A stretch of DNA of 64,000 nt from Delphinapterus leucas (Eukaryota; Chordata; Mammalia; Artiodactyla; Monodontidae): positions 5,644,287-5,708,286 of the forward strand of contig NW_022098037.1 in NCBI RefSeq assembly GCF_002288925.2. Direction: 5' to 3'. Positions 16,191 through 26,817 of the stretch are shown here, one piece after another (position 1 is the first letter of the stretch; every line of letters begins with the position of its first letter). The position numbers were made by a program, and so were the translations under genes. Below the pieces are notes generated by a model. It was not told the DNA's origin. It worked only from the letters and a program-made list of their open reading frames with translations, and searched no databases.

Positions 16191-17467
16191 ACGTCTTGAA
16201 AACGTTTCCTGTTTCTGAAAGCACAGCTTCTTGAAGGTTGTGGTGCCTTACTAGGGGAAAGCCGTTACTCAAAGCTATAGTGTAAGGACCACTGCAGACA
16301 CACTGATAGATTCAAAGTTGGGGCAGAGATTTATGCTCACAGCCAGGTCTGAGCCAGTAGGAAAAGAGGCCAGCTTGATTATCCAAGCTCTCCCTCCTTT
16401 CCTTCCTCTGTGCATTTCAGTGTCCCCCTGTGGTCACCACCCTGTGAAGTTGAGTGCCCTGGCTCTGCTCTCTGTCTCTGGTGATTACTCAGACTTCCTA
16501 GGTGGGGTTGAACCCTCACTACACCAATATCCAAAGTTCACCCATTCTGCTTCCCTTTCGCTTCAGGATCTTTTACAGCCCCTGATCTGGGGTGAACTCA
16601 TTCGTTAAGGTTGGGGGGAGAAATTTTCAAAAAAAGGAGGGATCCTGCAGAAGATAAGGAAGCCAACATATTAACCAAGAAGTAACATCTATGAATGGAG
16701 ATCTTTTTTTTTGGCAGAATGACTTTTCTACTATATACTCAATACCATTCCAGAGTTGGTCACTAACAATATGTTAATGACTTCCTTCATCTGTATTCTA
16801 TTCAGCAATTAATTAAAATAAGCCAGTATTGAGAAGCATTTCATAGAATAAATATTTTGATCTCACTTTGCCTAGATTGATAGTGGAACAAAATATAGAA
16901 GAAAATATAGCAACTTTGGAGAAAACAGACTTAAATTTAAAGCCCAGCTTTCTTGCTTTGATGAGTCGTTGAACGTCTGAGTCTTACTTTCCTCATTTGA
17001 AAAATGGAGATAATACTTCGTTGCTCCTAACTTGTAAGGACAACACGTAAGAAGCCCTCATTCCCCCAATGGTGTGCTGAGTCAGCTTGCCCTGGCTCAG
17101 AGAACCAATGGTTAATTTAAATTTTCAGGTTTTTCTGAACTGGTTGTTAAACATAGTCGCCATTAAAAGTTAAATTACATAAACTTATAATTAAATACAT
17201 TTTAAATCAAAGGTAATAAATACTTAAAACTCATCACATTCTAATTATTTTACTATATTTCACAACTGTCTATGCTCTCATAGCTATTCACATCTATTGT
17301 ATCTGAACAGTGGAAACCCTAAGTAACAGTGTGCCTCTGTACATCACTTCCCAAGTCTGTTCAGTGACATCACACTAATAGTTTGAAATTGGCCACAATG
17401 AGAATATTTACACCACGGATATGAGCAAAATCCACAAGTCAGTACTCCATTTACTGCTTTGGTGATT
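16190..17467. other. Intergenic DNA, mostly unassigned
   Basis: A forward MIR-like block lies at about 16930-17050 ('gagtcttactttcctcatttg', 'aaaatggagataatac'). The rest shows no convincing repeat or gene. The 96-codon frame at 16318-16608 has no recognisable domain. Confidence 0.4.
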
Positions 17468-17475
17468 GTCTAACA

Positions 17476-17700
17476 CAGTGTTTCTCAACCTCAGCACTAT
17501 CGACATTTGGGGCACAATAATTCCTTGTTCTAGAGGGATGTGCTGTACGTTGTAGGATGTTTAGCAGCATCTCTGGTCTCTACCTACGAGTTGCCACTAG
17601 CATTCCCTCCAAGTTGTGACAATCACAACTGTCTCCAGATATTGCCAAATATCTCCTGGTGGGCAAGATTGCCTCCTCTTTTCCCCATCGAGAGCCACTG
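17476..17700 (-). mobile_element. MER5A (hAT-Charlie) DNA transposon
   Basis: Starts 'cagtgtttctcaacctcag' and ends 'atcgagagccactg', the inverted termini of MER5A. The internal 'gttgtaggatgtttagcagc' and 'tgtctccagatattgccaaa' also match. The flanks are 'gtctaaca' (17468-17475) and 'gtctaaag' (17701-17708), an imperfect 8-bp duplication of the length hAT transposases make. Confidence 0.88.
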
Positions 17701-17708
17701 GTCTAAAG

Positions 17709-17887
17709 GGTTGGCAACCCAAGGCTGGTGGACAAAATTTGGCCTGTGGATGTTTTTGTATAGTCTGTAGGCTAAGAAGAGGTTTTAAATGTTTAATAGG
17801 TTGAAAAATATGACAGAGACCAGATGAGGCCACAAAGCCTATAATATTTACTTTTGGCCCTTTAGAGAAAAAGTTTGCTGACCTCTG
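17709..17887. mobile_element. hAT-type MER element adjacent to MER5A
   Basis: Begins near 'ggttggcaacccaagg' and ends 'aaagtttgctgacctctg'. The middle has 'atttggcctgtggatgtttttgta' and 'cacaaagcctataatatttac'. This is the common mammalian hAT element with 'ggccaaatccggcc...tttgctgacc' text, internally deleted here. It is bounded by 'gtctaaag' (17701-17708) and 'gtctaagt' (17888-17895). Confidence 0.75.
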
Positions 17888-17895
17888 GTCTAAGT

Positions 17896-18345
17896 TGTGG
17901 AGATGTTAATAATACAGATTACTTACATTGTGAAGAGCACACACAAAAAACTGAAGAAATGTTCTTCCAGTATTTGAAAACTGTTATTTAATTCAGCAAA
18001 GAAGCTGTTTATGTTTCTGATAAATGAGTGAATTTCCAACCTATGTAGTTTTGGAGCCGAAAGAGGGTCTGGTTTAATGAATGCAATTTGTGTAAGACTA
18101 AGAGTTTAACAGTACATCACATGTGTGATTTCAGGAAAATAAGTGTATTGGGAAGGAATTAGTGGAATGGAATGCAGTTCCATTTGTCAAATCATGCTTG
18201 AACTGCAGCCAAAAATTGGCTACCAATACAACAGTTCAGCAAAACTCAATGAAAGCATTCTGTGAGAATCAGTTGGCCACCTGGAATTTATAATTCACAA
18301 AATTGTACATTTTGAGAGCTCGTTGTTAAACACTTCCCAACACAT
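17896..18345. other. Intergenic DNA, nothing recognised
   Basis: No gene, RNA or clear repeat seen. Confidence 0.4.
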
Positions 18346-18545
18346 CACTGCCCCTGCCTATCCTACCCCTATTTCTTCAAGGCTCCTCCATACTCTTAGT
18401 TGAGAAACATGGCCTTCTCTTTGCTTCATGGGATCCTCTAAGCTACCTCCTGCCTCAGAGCCTTTCCTTAGCCTGAAATGCTCCCTTTTCTCCTCCTCAA
18501 TACCTTTCACTCTAGATCTTTCAGATCTAGTCCCATCATGCAAAT
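18346..18545 (+). mobile_element. L2 LINE fragment
   Basis: 'tttcttcaaggctcctccata', 'cctcagagcctttccttagcc' and 'tgaaatgctcccttttctcc' are L2-style 3' text. Confidence 0.6.
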
Positions 18546-18574
18546 ATGATTGTGCGAAATGCTCAGAGAAAACA

Positions 18575-18835
18575 ATAACAGCTAATGCTTATATAGCACT
18601 TCTGCGTATCAGATACTCTATATGTACCAGCGCTTTGCATATATTCATTCATTTAATCCTTACAGTAACACCACGAAATGGGTAGTATTTATATTACCAT
18701 TTCACAGATGAGAAAATTGAGAGATGGAAATGTTAAGTAAAAGGTCTAAGGTCGCAGAGCTCATCAGTGACAGAGCTGGGATTTGAACCCAGGTGGTAGG
18801 CTCCAGAGTCCGTGTCCTCAACCCATACCTATACA
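18575..18835 (-). mobile_element. MIR SINE (minus)
   Basis: A long, good copy: 'taccagcgctttgcatatat', 'catttcacagatgagaaaat', 'gtgacagagctgggatttga' and 'acccaggtggtaggctcc'. Confidence 0.9.
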
Positions 18836-19004
18836 TGCTATTTAATAAGAGAAGTAAAAAACAGCTTTCCTAACAAATTTGACCCTAGGCCTTCCACTAA
18901 CTTTACAATAGGGAACATTGGCGCACAACACACACACACACCCCATGTGTGTGCACAGGCTCACGACTTTGGAAAGTTATCATTTTCTCAGCTCACTCAT
19001 TGAT

Positions 19005-19440
19005 TCAATTAAAAAACAGTTATACAATACTTTGTCCATAAGAAGCACTGTGCTAAGACCAGGGATTGATACAGAGGCAAGTCTGCTACTGTGCTTGTCC
19101 TCCAGAATTTTGTTCTTGTCAAAGAGCTAAGTAGGTAACTATAATGTACAAAGCCAGAGGAATTAAGGGACAACGAGAGAATTATAAATAAAGGATGAGG
19201 GGCGTTTGGTGGGCACCATAGGGGCAGATGAGAAACAGGGTTGGCTTCAGGGGGGACTTAGCATTTGAGATGGGTCTGTGGATATGAAAGGAAGGCTATT
19301 CAGGTAAAGGGAAGAGCATATGCAAAGGCATGGAGGGAGGAGAGCTTGGCATAGGTGGGCAAGAGGTTGGGGTCTCTGAAGAGACAGGATGTGAGAAAAT
19401 GTTAGATAGATAGACTAGGGCTATCAGGGTGGAGGGGGTT
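19005..19440 (-). mobile_element. Ancient interspersed repeat, family not assigned
   Basis: Carries the widespread signature 'cactgtgctaagaccaggga..gatacagag', then 'tcaaagagctaagtaggtaac', and later 'gaagagcatatgcaaaggcatgga'. The same signature recurs at about 5640, 26880, 30800, 39700 and 51050, so this is a dispersed family and not a gene. Confidence 0.5.
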
Positions 19441-19466
19441 CTATACGTCAGGCCATAGCATTTAGA

Positions 19467-19467
<1 letters not shown>

Positions 19468-19512
<45 letters not shown>
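19468..19512. repeat. (AT)n microsatellite at SINE tail
   Basis: About 21 AT units lying between the left target-site duplication and the T-rich end of the next SINE, that is, in the position of its A-tail. Confidence 0.9.
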
Positions 19513-19518
<6 letters not shown>

Positions 19519-19783
19519 TATGGCTGTGTTGGGTCTTCATTTCTGTGCAAGGGCTTTCTCCAGTTGTGGCAAACGGGGGCTGCTCTTCATCGCGGTGCGC
19601 GGGCCTCTCACTATCGCGGCCTCTGTTGTTGTGGAGCACAGGCTCCAGACGCGCAGGCTCAGTAGTTGTGGCTCACGGGCCTAGTTGCTCTGCGGCATGT
19701 GGGATCTTCCCAGACCAGGGCTCAAACCTGTGTCCCCTGCATTGGCAGGCAGATTCTCAACCACTGCACCACCAGGGAAGCCC
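19473..19783 (-). mobile_element. CHR-type SINE, long form
   Basis: Reverse-oriented SINE including the long 3' part ('tggctgtgttgggtcttcat') and the tRNA-like 5' part ('accactgcaccaccagggaa'). Target-site duplication 'tagagtatat' at 19463-19472 and 19784-19793. The tail has become an AT repeat. Confidence 0.92.
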
Positions 19784-19889
19784 TAGAGTATATTTTTTAG
19801 ACCACGGGAATCCATTGGAGATTTTTGATTAAGAGACTGTCTACCAAGGTGCTGGGCACCTAGTGTGCAGATAACCAGTATTTGTTCAA

Positions 19890-20135
19890 TTGATAAACAA
19901 TAGTGCCTAAAATTTATTGGGTACTCGCTGTATGCCAGGCACTTTTCTAAACATGTTATGTATTTTAAACTATGCATGTAATTTTCACCACAGCATGTAA
20001 GGTAGTTGCACTATTCCCATCTTATAGACAAAGAAACCAAGTCTCAGAGAGGCTGAGTGTCTTTCCCAAGGTTGCAACAAATGGGTAGGTATCTGACCAG
20101 AGCCCTACGCTTTACACTGCTGTGCAGTTTGGAAA
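19890..20135 (-). mobile_element. MIR SINE (minus)
   Basis: 'tactcgctgtatgccaggcac', 'tcttatagacaaagaaacca' and 'tttcccaaggttgcaaca' place it as reversed MIR. Confidence 0.85.
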
Positions 20136-20606
20136 ACAGAAAAAGAAAAGGAGAGACGTGTTATGGGGCCAACCAACAGTGTTCTTTAGAAGGGAAGCTG
20201 CAGTAGGCCCAAATTAGCAGAGGAACACAGTGGGTTGGAAATAAGAGACAGTCCAAAGATAGAATCTACACGAATCTGTTATTACTTGTTATAGAAAGCC
20301 CGGGAGAGGGAAGGGTCAAAAAGGCTCAGAGTTGCTAACTTCAGTCCCTGGGAGGTGGTGGAGCTATTAAAAGCAATTGGAGAGAGGGAGGGAAGATGAC
20401 GATTCAGTTTTAGATGATGTGTGTAGAAATCTGGATGCTAAGGACCCTAAAAAGCAGCCTACGGAGAAGTGTTTTAAAAGGCGAGCTTCAGGGCTCCCCC
20501 GCTTTGTCACAGTCCCTACCCAGGGGCTCTGGGAGTTCGTCCTGGGAATCTCGAGGCTGTCCCAAGGTTCCTTTCTATGTTTATATCATTTAGCAGGGGA
20601 AGGATT

Positions 20607-20620
20607 GTTAATGACTAATC
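20607..20620 (+). promoter_or_regulatory. NR1H4: HNF1-like site upstream of NR1H4 exon 1
   Basis: 'gttaatgactaatc' has a perfect GTTAAT half-site and matches the HNF1 palindrome (GTTAAT-N-ATTAAC) at all but two positions. It lies roughly 80-95 bp upstream of the inferred start of exon 1. HNF1-alpha is reported to drive the Fxr promoter in mouse liver, so placement and factor fit. The match is by eye; binding is inferred. A TATA-like 'tttatatc' lies farther up near 20580, too far to be a normal TATA box. Confidence 0.55.
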
Positions 20621-20701
20621 TCTGTCCATGAGGAACAGAGCCAAGGCAGAGATGCGGCTGCTGGGTGGGAAGGCCGCCTGTGATCGGCCACAGCTCCTGC
20701 T

Positions 20702-20860
20702 GGAACTCCCTCCTCCTCACCCCACTGTCTCCTGGACTCGCCCCAATGCAAAATCAGATTCTGAGCATTTGTAGCAAAGTCACTGGGTTTTGGAGAGGAA
20801 GACTGGACTCAGAATCCTCCCAGGGCTTTGAAAGTTCAACGCCAACCTAAGACAACCCGA
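20702..20860 (+). other. NR1H4: NR1H4 non-coding exon 1 (alpha1/alpha2 leader)
   Basis: The stretch with 'ctgagcatttgtagcaaagt', 'ggagaggaagact' and 'gaatcctcccagggc' closely resembles the start of the human NR1H4 alpha1/alpha2 mRNA leader as I remember it. It ends at 'acaacccga' followed by a good donor 'gtgagtat' at 20861, exactly where the human leader continues into 'ggaggtag', which is found at 36360. The 5' limit is approximate because no transcription start can be read from sequence. It contains a 34-codon upstream ORF. The next exon is 15.5 kb downstream. Confidence 0.85.
20746..20850 (+). promoter_or_regulatory. Upstream ORF 1 in NR1H4 leader (34 codons)
   Basis: ATG at 20746 opens a frame of 34 codons that stops at TAA 20848-20850, wholly inside exon 1. 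The peptide begins MQNQILSICSK and ends GFESSTPT. The start context is weak (C at -3, C at +4). In the human leader as I recall it the same ATG opens a frame with clearly similar residues (ILSICSK, WRGRL, ESSQG) that runs slightly farther, so the frame looks retained. It would be expected to reduce scanning to the main start; that effect is inference. Confidence 0.6.
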
Positions 20861-22130
20861 GTGAGTATCTAATTCCCCTGGGCTACGGCATCCATCTCAA
20901 GGCAGCAGAGGAGAAGTTGTCATTGGAAGCTTCTCTTTAGCATCAGGAAGTTTGGTCGATGAATGAATTCTAAGTTGGTAGAGTTCGATGTAAATCCTGA
21001 TAATTTTTTTAAAAGTAAAAGAAACTCTTCAAAACAAAGAAGCAGAAGTTCATGGGTCAAAATTAATTGAAAAATAAGCTGGTTTCCTTATTGAAAAATT
21101 ACTTAGGAATATCTTTTTAACACTGTGATTGCCCAGGAGAATCACTGGAGACCATAAATTTCGGAAATGTCTCTGTTCTGATTCCATAGGCAATTTCACC
21201 TGTGTAGCGTGCTGTGATTTATCAAGTCCTGATGTGAGTTGGGAAATATTACTAATGGCAGATGACTTCAGATCTAAGACTAGGATGACATTTAAGCTAT
21301 GCTTTATTGAAATGAAATTCTTTCCTAGGAGGAGAGTAGGTTTAAAAAGCTTTCTCTTTTGACTTCTACTGTAAATGTTTCTATTGTTTTCCATTTCTTA
21401 TATTAGTAGCAGATGGAAATATTAAAATAAGATGGAAAATGTTAGGAGGAACTTTACTATTAAAATTGTCCAAGGTCTGAATGTCAGATTCAGATAAGGC
21501 ATCTCTTTGTCTGCTTACTGCCAAGGAAGCAGACAACTATTAGGGAAGCCTGGGTCATTTCTCTTAACTGAGTTTTATTTAGAAGGGAGGGGATGGGGAA
21601 GGGGATACAAATGACTCATGCTGGATTTTTTGTCTGAGAAACTCACCTGAGCTTTAAAGAAATCGGATAATGCCACTGATGCTGCCTTAGAACCACTCAG
21701 TGGTATCGACAAGAGAGATAGAGAAAGCCAACGCTGGGTTTTTAGCTGTGATTTTGTAAAATGATAGACGTCTTTATCTCCCCCACCCTCCAAATGGTGG
21801 ACCTGTGCCATTTGCACCGTGAACTTATCTGTTTTGCTGAGAATGTTGCAATATGGCTGATGCAACTCCGAGTTAGCTGATAAAGTACTGGCCAGACTCT
21901 TTTGTCCTGAGACCCTTCATCAGGATTTGCAGCATTGTTTTCCACCACACACCTCTGCCCTCTCCCCCAAGCTGGAGAAGGAAAGTAATGTAATCCCTGT
22001 CCTTCCTCTTATTTCCACACCTCCAAAACCTGGCCACATGTTCATGGAATACTCAATAGTTGTGCTTGGAAGGAAAAGAAAAGAACTGTGTATGTGCAAG
22101 AGTGTGTACCAACACGTCACAGGCTTTGCC
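20861..22130. other. First NR1H4 intron, unique part
   Basis: No repeat family or further exon recognised. Open frames up to 114 codons (21050-21394, minus) have no domain I know. Confidence 0.45.
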
Positions 22131-22330
22131 TAAATAGCCTGTTTCCTTCTCACAATAACCCTGAATGGAAGTTCTTATACTCATTTTACAGATGAGGAAA
22201 CTGAGGCTCAAAGAGAACAAGTAACCTGTCTCCGGTCACACAGTTAGGAAGTAGCAGGACCTGAATATGAGGGCAGGTCTTTCTGACTCCAAAGTCTTCT
22301 CCTTGCTACCCCAATATTGTTGGAGGCTAG
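22130..22330 (-). mobile_element. MIR SINE (minus)
   Basis: 'tctcacaataaccctgaatg', 'cattttacagatgaggaaact' and 'aagtaacctgtctccggtc' are a clear reversed MIR. Confidence 0.9.
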
Positions 22331-22599
22331 GAGAACTTGAAATCTAGAATGATGGGAGAGCAGGTGAACCAGTCCACAAATGTCTCAGCTTGACGGGGGC
22401 GATTTGTTAAGAGCCAGCACAATTGTGAAGATTCCCAAAAGCTCTTAGGGTATTGTCTAATAACTATACCGGGAGCAGAGGGAGTGGAGAGTTTTCAGCA
22501 CTAACTCAAAGGTCAGTCTAGGAGAGCTGATTGGAGACTTCAGTTATCAGCATCTTAAAGACTTGGTGAGCCCTCCCTGGTTGTTGTGATCGGCTGCTT

Positions 22600-23050
22600 G
22601 TATTTCCCTTTTGGTGAATTTCCTCTTTATATCCTTTGCCAGTTTCTCCCTTGGATTGTTTATCTTTTCTGCTTTTATTTATAGGACTTATTTATATATT
22701 GTTTGTACTAATTTTTGGCTGTTATTTATGTTGTAAACATTTTCTCCCAGTTTGTTTCATATATTTAGTTTTGTTTATGGTGTCTTGATTTCTGCCTTCT
22801 TGATTTTAGTGTAGTCAAATTGATTCTTTTCCTATTTGTTTCTTGTTTAATGAGTCTTTCTCAGTCTCTAAATTCATAGAGATCATAAAGGTGTTTTCCT
22901 ATATTTTCTCCCAATAATTTTTATCATTTTAAAAATCTTTGATCCACTTGAGACTTATTTTTCAAGAATGATACAAGATAGGACCCTTTAATGTTTTTCC
23001 CCCAAAGGAATAGTCATTTTTCTTGACACTGTTTCTTGAATAGGCCATCC
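22600..23050 (-). mobile_element. Old L1 (L1M-type) ORF2 fragment
   Basis: Reversed ORF2 C-terminal text: 'tatcctttgccagtttctcc', 'gtaaacattttctcccagtt' and 'tttgatccacttgagactta'. Diverged, no open frame. Confidence 0.8.
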
Positions 23051-23149
23051 TTCCTCCACTGATTTGAGCTAAATCCACTCACTACAGCACAGAGGACAAT
23101 GTATGGTCGCTCAGAACACAGCATGTTATTTTCCTCCCATGACCATCCC

Positions 23150-23795
23150 CACTGCATGCCTTTTGCTTAGTCTAATGCCTACTCCTTTGAGATTAAATTC
23201 AAGAACCAGCCCTCCACCCTCAGAAAGACTTCCCTTATTCTCTTAGTCACATCCATGCTTAACAACCACCAGTGATTCCCATTGAGAACACACCAGAGCT
23301 CCTTGCCATAGTTGACAGGCCCTAGAGAGCCGCTTACTCTCATACCTCATCTCCTACGCTGCCTCTTTGCTCGCTCAGCTCCAACCTCATTGGGCTTTGG
23401 CTGTTCCTCCCGTGCCCCAAGCCCAGGCCCTTAGCGCTTGCTGACCACTCTCCTGGACTTATTTCCCCCTTGTATGGCTCAATCCTCCTTCTCCTGCACA
23501 TCTCTGGTCAAATGTCCACTCTTTAGAGAGCTCTTCTAGGATCACCCTCTCTGAAAGAGTATCCAGCCACATCACTTTATCCCTTATCTCCTTTATTTTC
23601 TTATTAGTACCACTGGAAGTCGTATTACTTGTTTACTTGCAAATTATCCATCTCTCTCATTAGAATGTAATCCCCATGAAGACAGGATCTTTTTTTTTCT
23701 GTCTCATCCATCCCTCTATTTCCAAGACCTAGATCAAAGCCTGATACATAGTGGAGAATTAATGCATGTTCAATGAATGACTGCCCTTGCTCGTG
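23150..23795 (+). mobile_element. L2 LINE 3' end
   Basis: 'gcctactcctttgagattaaa', 'tggtcaaatgtccactctt', 'attagaatgtaatccccatg', 'aagacaggatct' and the terminal 'gttcaatgaatgac' give the L2 3' end in forward orientation. A similar L2 tail lies at about 24140-24240 after the inserted L1. Confidence 0.8.
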
Positions 23796-23844
23796 CTCCT
23801 GAAGGGACTTGTGCTTACCTCTGTCATAGCAATCCCCATACCAT

Positions 23845-24098
23845 TTTTTAAAACATCTTTACTGGAGTATAATTGCTTTACATTATTGTGTTAGTTTCTG
23901 CCAAAGTGAATCAGCTGTACGTATACTTATATCCCCATATCCCCTCCCTCTTGCGCCTCCCTCCCACCCTCCCTATCCCACCCCTCTAGGTGGTCACAGA
24001 GCACCGAGCTGATCTCCCTGTGCTATGCAGCTGCTTCCCACTAGCTATCTATTTTACATTTGGTAGTGTATATATGTCCATGCCACTCTCTCACTTCC
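23845..24098 (-). mobile_element. L1 3' end, 5'-truncated
   Basis: Same family as 6677-7000: 'acatctttactggagtataat' through 'tgtatatatgtccatgccac'. A possible short duplication 'cccata' flanks it. It appears inserted into or beside an L2. Confidence 0.9.
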
Positions 24099-24379
24099 CA
24101 TAGCGTTTTAATTGGGTTGCCCTTACCTGACTTTTCTACTAAGCTTCTTGAAGGATCATGATTTTTTTCTGTCTTTATCTGTCCAGTACCTGACAGAGTC
24201 AATAAATGTATATTGACTGAATAAATAGGTGAGTGAATGAATTTACTTGGCATTGATATTGGAGATTGACATTGAAATGCCATTTTTTGAAGAGTAAATG
24301 TAGTATTCTTAAGCAAGTGCTCTCTTTTTGAGACCCAATAGAACAAAAGACCACATGCCATACTGTTCATTTTGGGAGA

Positions 24380-24840
24380 TGGTATCAGTTATCTAGTACT
24401 ATGTAACAAGACACCCCAAAAGTTAATGGCTTAAAATATAATGATTTATTATTTCTTATAATTCTGCGGGTTGGCTAGGTGGCTCTTTACTGGTTTTTCC
24501 TGGGCTCATTCACATAACTGATGCCAAATGGAGGGTCAAGTAGGTCTCGCTCTCATGACTGGGGCCTTGATGCTGGCTGTCAGTGGGGCTAATGGGAACG
24601 GCCCAGTCTCTTTCTCCTAGAGTACTTCATTCCTGGCTTCATCCTGGCATGGTGGTCTCAAGACATCATTCCAAGAGGGTGAAAGCAGATGTCACAAGGT
24701 TCTCTTGAGGTTTACCCTCAGAAGTAGAAGAATTCTATTGGTCAAAGCAAGTCAGCAAACAGCTCGTTCAAGGTTGGGAAAATAGACTTCACTTACTTAT
24801 GAGAGGGATTGCAAAGTCAGCTTTTAGTTTGAGATGGCAT
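24380..24840 (-). mobile_element. Probable MaLR/MLT1-like LTR
   Basis: 'ctatgtaacaagacaccccaa', 'aagttaatggcttaaaatat', 'gctggctgtcagtggggc' and 'attctattggtcaaagca' are landmarks of an ancient mammalian LTR read in reverse. No internal viral genes are seen. A second copy lies at 25715-26290. The exact family is uncertain. Confidence 0.55.
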
Positions 24841-25714
24841 TGCTGTCACTAAAGCAATTTGCTCAAACACTTTGTGGATTTCTTATGAGTCCTTCTGGGA
24901 CTCACTCCATGCCTGGAAACTTATATCCATAATTTTTGTTTGTTTGTTTGAGACAGACTTTCTACTCTGGACATGTTAAACTACTGCGAAACAATGCTGT
25001 GAGATAATGCCCCGACATTCTTAGAAGTTCTTTTACCTGGATGAGAGGGTCTCCTAGGTACCTCCTTACTTTTTGTGAGCTCTTAGCAAAGGATCTTACA
25101 GCCGCACCCATGATTTGATATTTACCGTGGAGTCATTTCTTACTTTGAGACTCTTATGCCAGATGGCGAGACCAAAAATGCAAAACAGTCTTATTTTTTG
25201 ACCCAGCACATCCTGAACCTTTCATATTTACTCCAAATTCTGCTTTCAAAATGAACAGCTCCTTCCATAATCTATCTCTCTCTTCATTACCTTATCATGA
25301 ACAGCTAAAAATACCACCTGACACATTCACCATACTACTTGGAAATCTCCTTAATCTCAAACTGAGCCACAGAGTTACCTGGAGTTCAGTCGGAAAGAGG
25401 CTCTGCCACTCCTGAAACCAAACCAAACCAGAGAGAAACAAACAAAAAAACCCCCACAGGTTCATTAGGAAATTTTGTATCTTCCAAGTTACCACATGTT
25501 GGACAGTTTTGCCAATTGTTTTGTGACTGCAAAATATGACCCATTCCTTTTCCAGCTTCCTATAGTGATTTCCTCACCACTCTTCCAATTTTCACTATCC
25601 GTGCTCTCACTGCCCTTCCAGGCTCTGCCCACCTCCCAATCCCCAAACCAAAGCCATATGTTTCAGCCTCCTTTTTGTTATTTTTAAACAGCATCCCCCT
25701 TCTAAGTGCCAATT
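24841..25714. other. Intron between the two LTR-like copies
   Basis: No viral coding sequence, gene or other clear repeat recognised. Confidence 0.4.
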
Positions 25715-25974
25715 TCTGTAGCAATTATTTAGTTCTTTGTAACAGCTACCACAAAGCTTAGTGACTTAAAAGAGTAATGATTCATTAATTCTCATATTTC
25801 AGCAGATCAGCTGCTCTGCTGGTTTTGCCTGGGCTCACTCATGGGACTCTTTCTGATGGACGATCAAATGGAACAGAAGGTCCAAGATGGACTCACTCAT
25901 GTCTGGAGTCTTGGTGTGGCTGTCAACTGGGACAGTTTGGGTAGCTGACTTCTCTCTCCATTAGGTTTTGTATC

Positions 25975-26066
25975 TGGGGCGTCTAGTTGTATTGATTTTT
26001 TTCCCTAAATATGTTATTTTAATAAATATCTCATGAATGAGTTTGAAGTTTCAAAAAAAAAAAAAA
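25975..26066 (+). pseudogene. Short retrocopied 3' end with poly(A)
   Basis: AATAAA at 26021-26026 is followed 27 bases later by a run of 14 A (26053-26066), the geometry of a processed mRNA 3' end. The sequence interrupts an LTR-like repeat. No coding part is present and the source transcript is unknown. The left limit is a guess from where the LTR-like text stops. Confidence 0.5.
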
Positions 26067-26114
26067 TGCTGCCCTGAGACCGTCATTGTAGCGTGACAGT
26101 CTCAGGGCAGCATT
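26065..26114. repeat. Perfect 16-bp inverted repeat (hairpin)
   Basis: Left arm 26065-26080 'aatgctgccctgagac' and right arm 26099-26114 'gtctcagggcagcatt' are exact reverse complements. After one mismatch the stem continues with GTCA/TGAC (26082-26085 and 26094-26097), leaving an 8-base loop. The left arm overlaps the end of the A-tract. Confidence 0.95.
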
Positions 26115-26817
26115 CCTAGACTGAGAGAACAGAAGCTGCAAGGCCTTTTAAGGCCTAGCTCAGAAGTCTCACAACATCACTTCCACCATTCTATTGGTCA
26201 AGGAAGTCACCAGACCTGTTCAAGGGCTTGGGAAATAGCCTTCACCTATCGATGGGTAGTGGCAAACTCTCATTGCAAAAGGGCACATGGAATGGAAGAA
26301 GTTGTGGTGGCCGCTTTTGCAAATAATTTATGTAAATAATAGTCATAAAATTTCAGAAGATCTAATAAATTATTTGAAAAAAGATGACAGGTCAGTCATG
26401 GGGAAAGTATAACTTTTTCCAAATTCTTGACCATTTTGACTACAGCAGATAATGGGGAAAAACTTTCCTGACTATGAATGTTAAGAAGATAAAAAAACTA
26501 TTCCTGGTAGTTCTCAAGGAAGAGAAATTAACAAAAGGAGATTTGGGAGGATTATTAAAACTATTTCCTGGGTGGTCAATTCACTTATAAAATGTGCGGG
26601 GCTCACTGCTTAAGAGATTTCCAACAAGAATAAACTCAGTTCACTAATTAGGGCTACATTGTGGGGAAGCAGCCTTAGCTGTCAGGTTTTTTGTGTGATT
26701 AAAAAAAATAATAAGTCCTTCAGCTCTTAGGTGCGCTGTCCTTCTACATCTCTATTTACTATTGATCCTATGGCTAAACAAGACTGATTCTAAAAATGGG
26801 TATCTAGTAAGGTATAT

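Larger units (their letters stand above)
25715..26290 (-). mobile_element. Probable MaLR/MLT1-like LTR, interrupted
   Basis: Second copy of the family at 24380: 'aacagctaccacaaagcttagtga', 'cagcagatcagctgctctgct' and 'cattctattggtcaaggaagtc'. It is interrupted from about 25975 to 26098 by a sequence with a poly(A) signal, an A-tract and a palindrome. Confidence 0.55.

Noticed and set aside
20577..20585. TATA-like word before NR1H4 exon 1
   Set aside because: About 120 bases upstream of the inferred start, well outside the normal TATA position.
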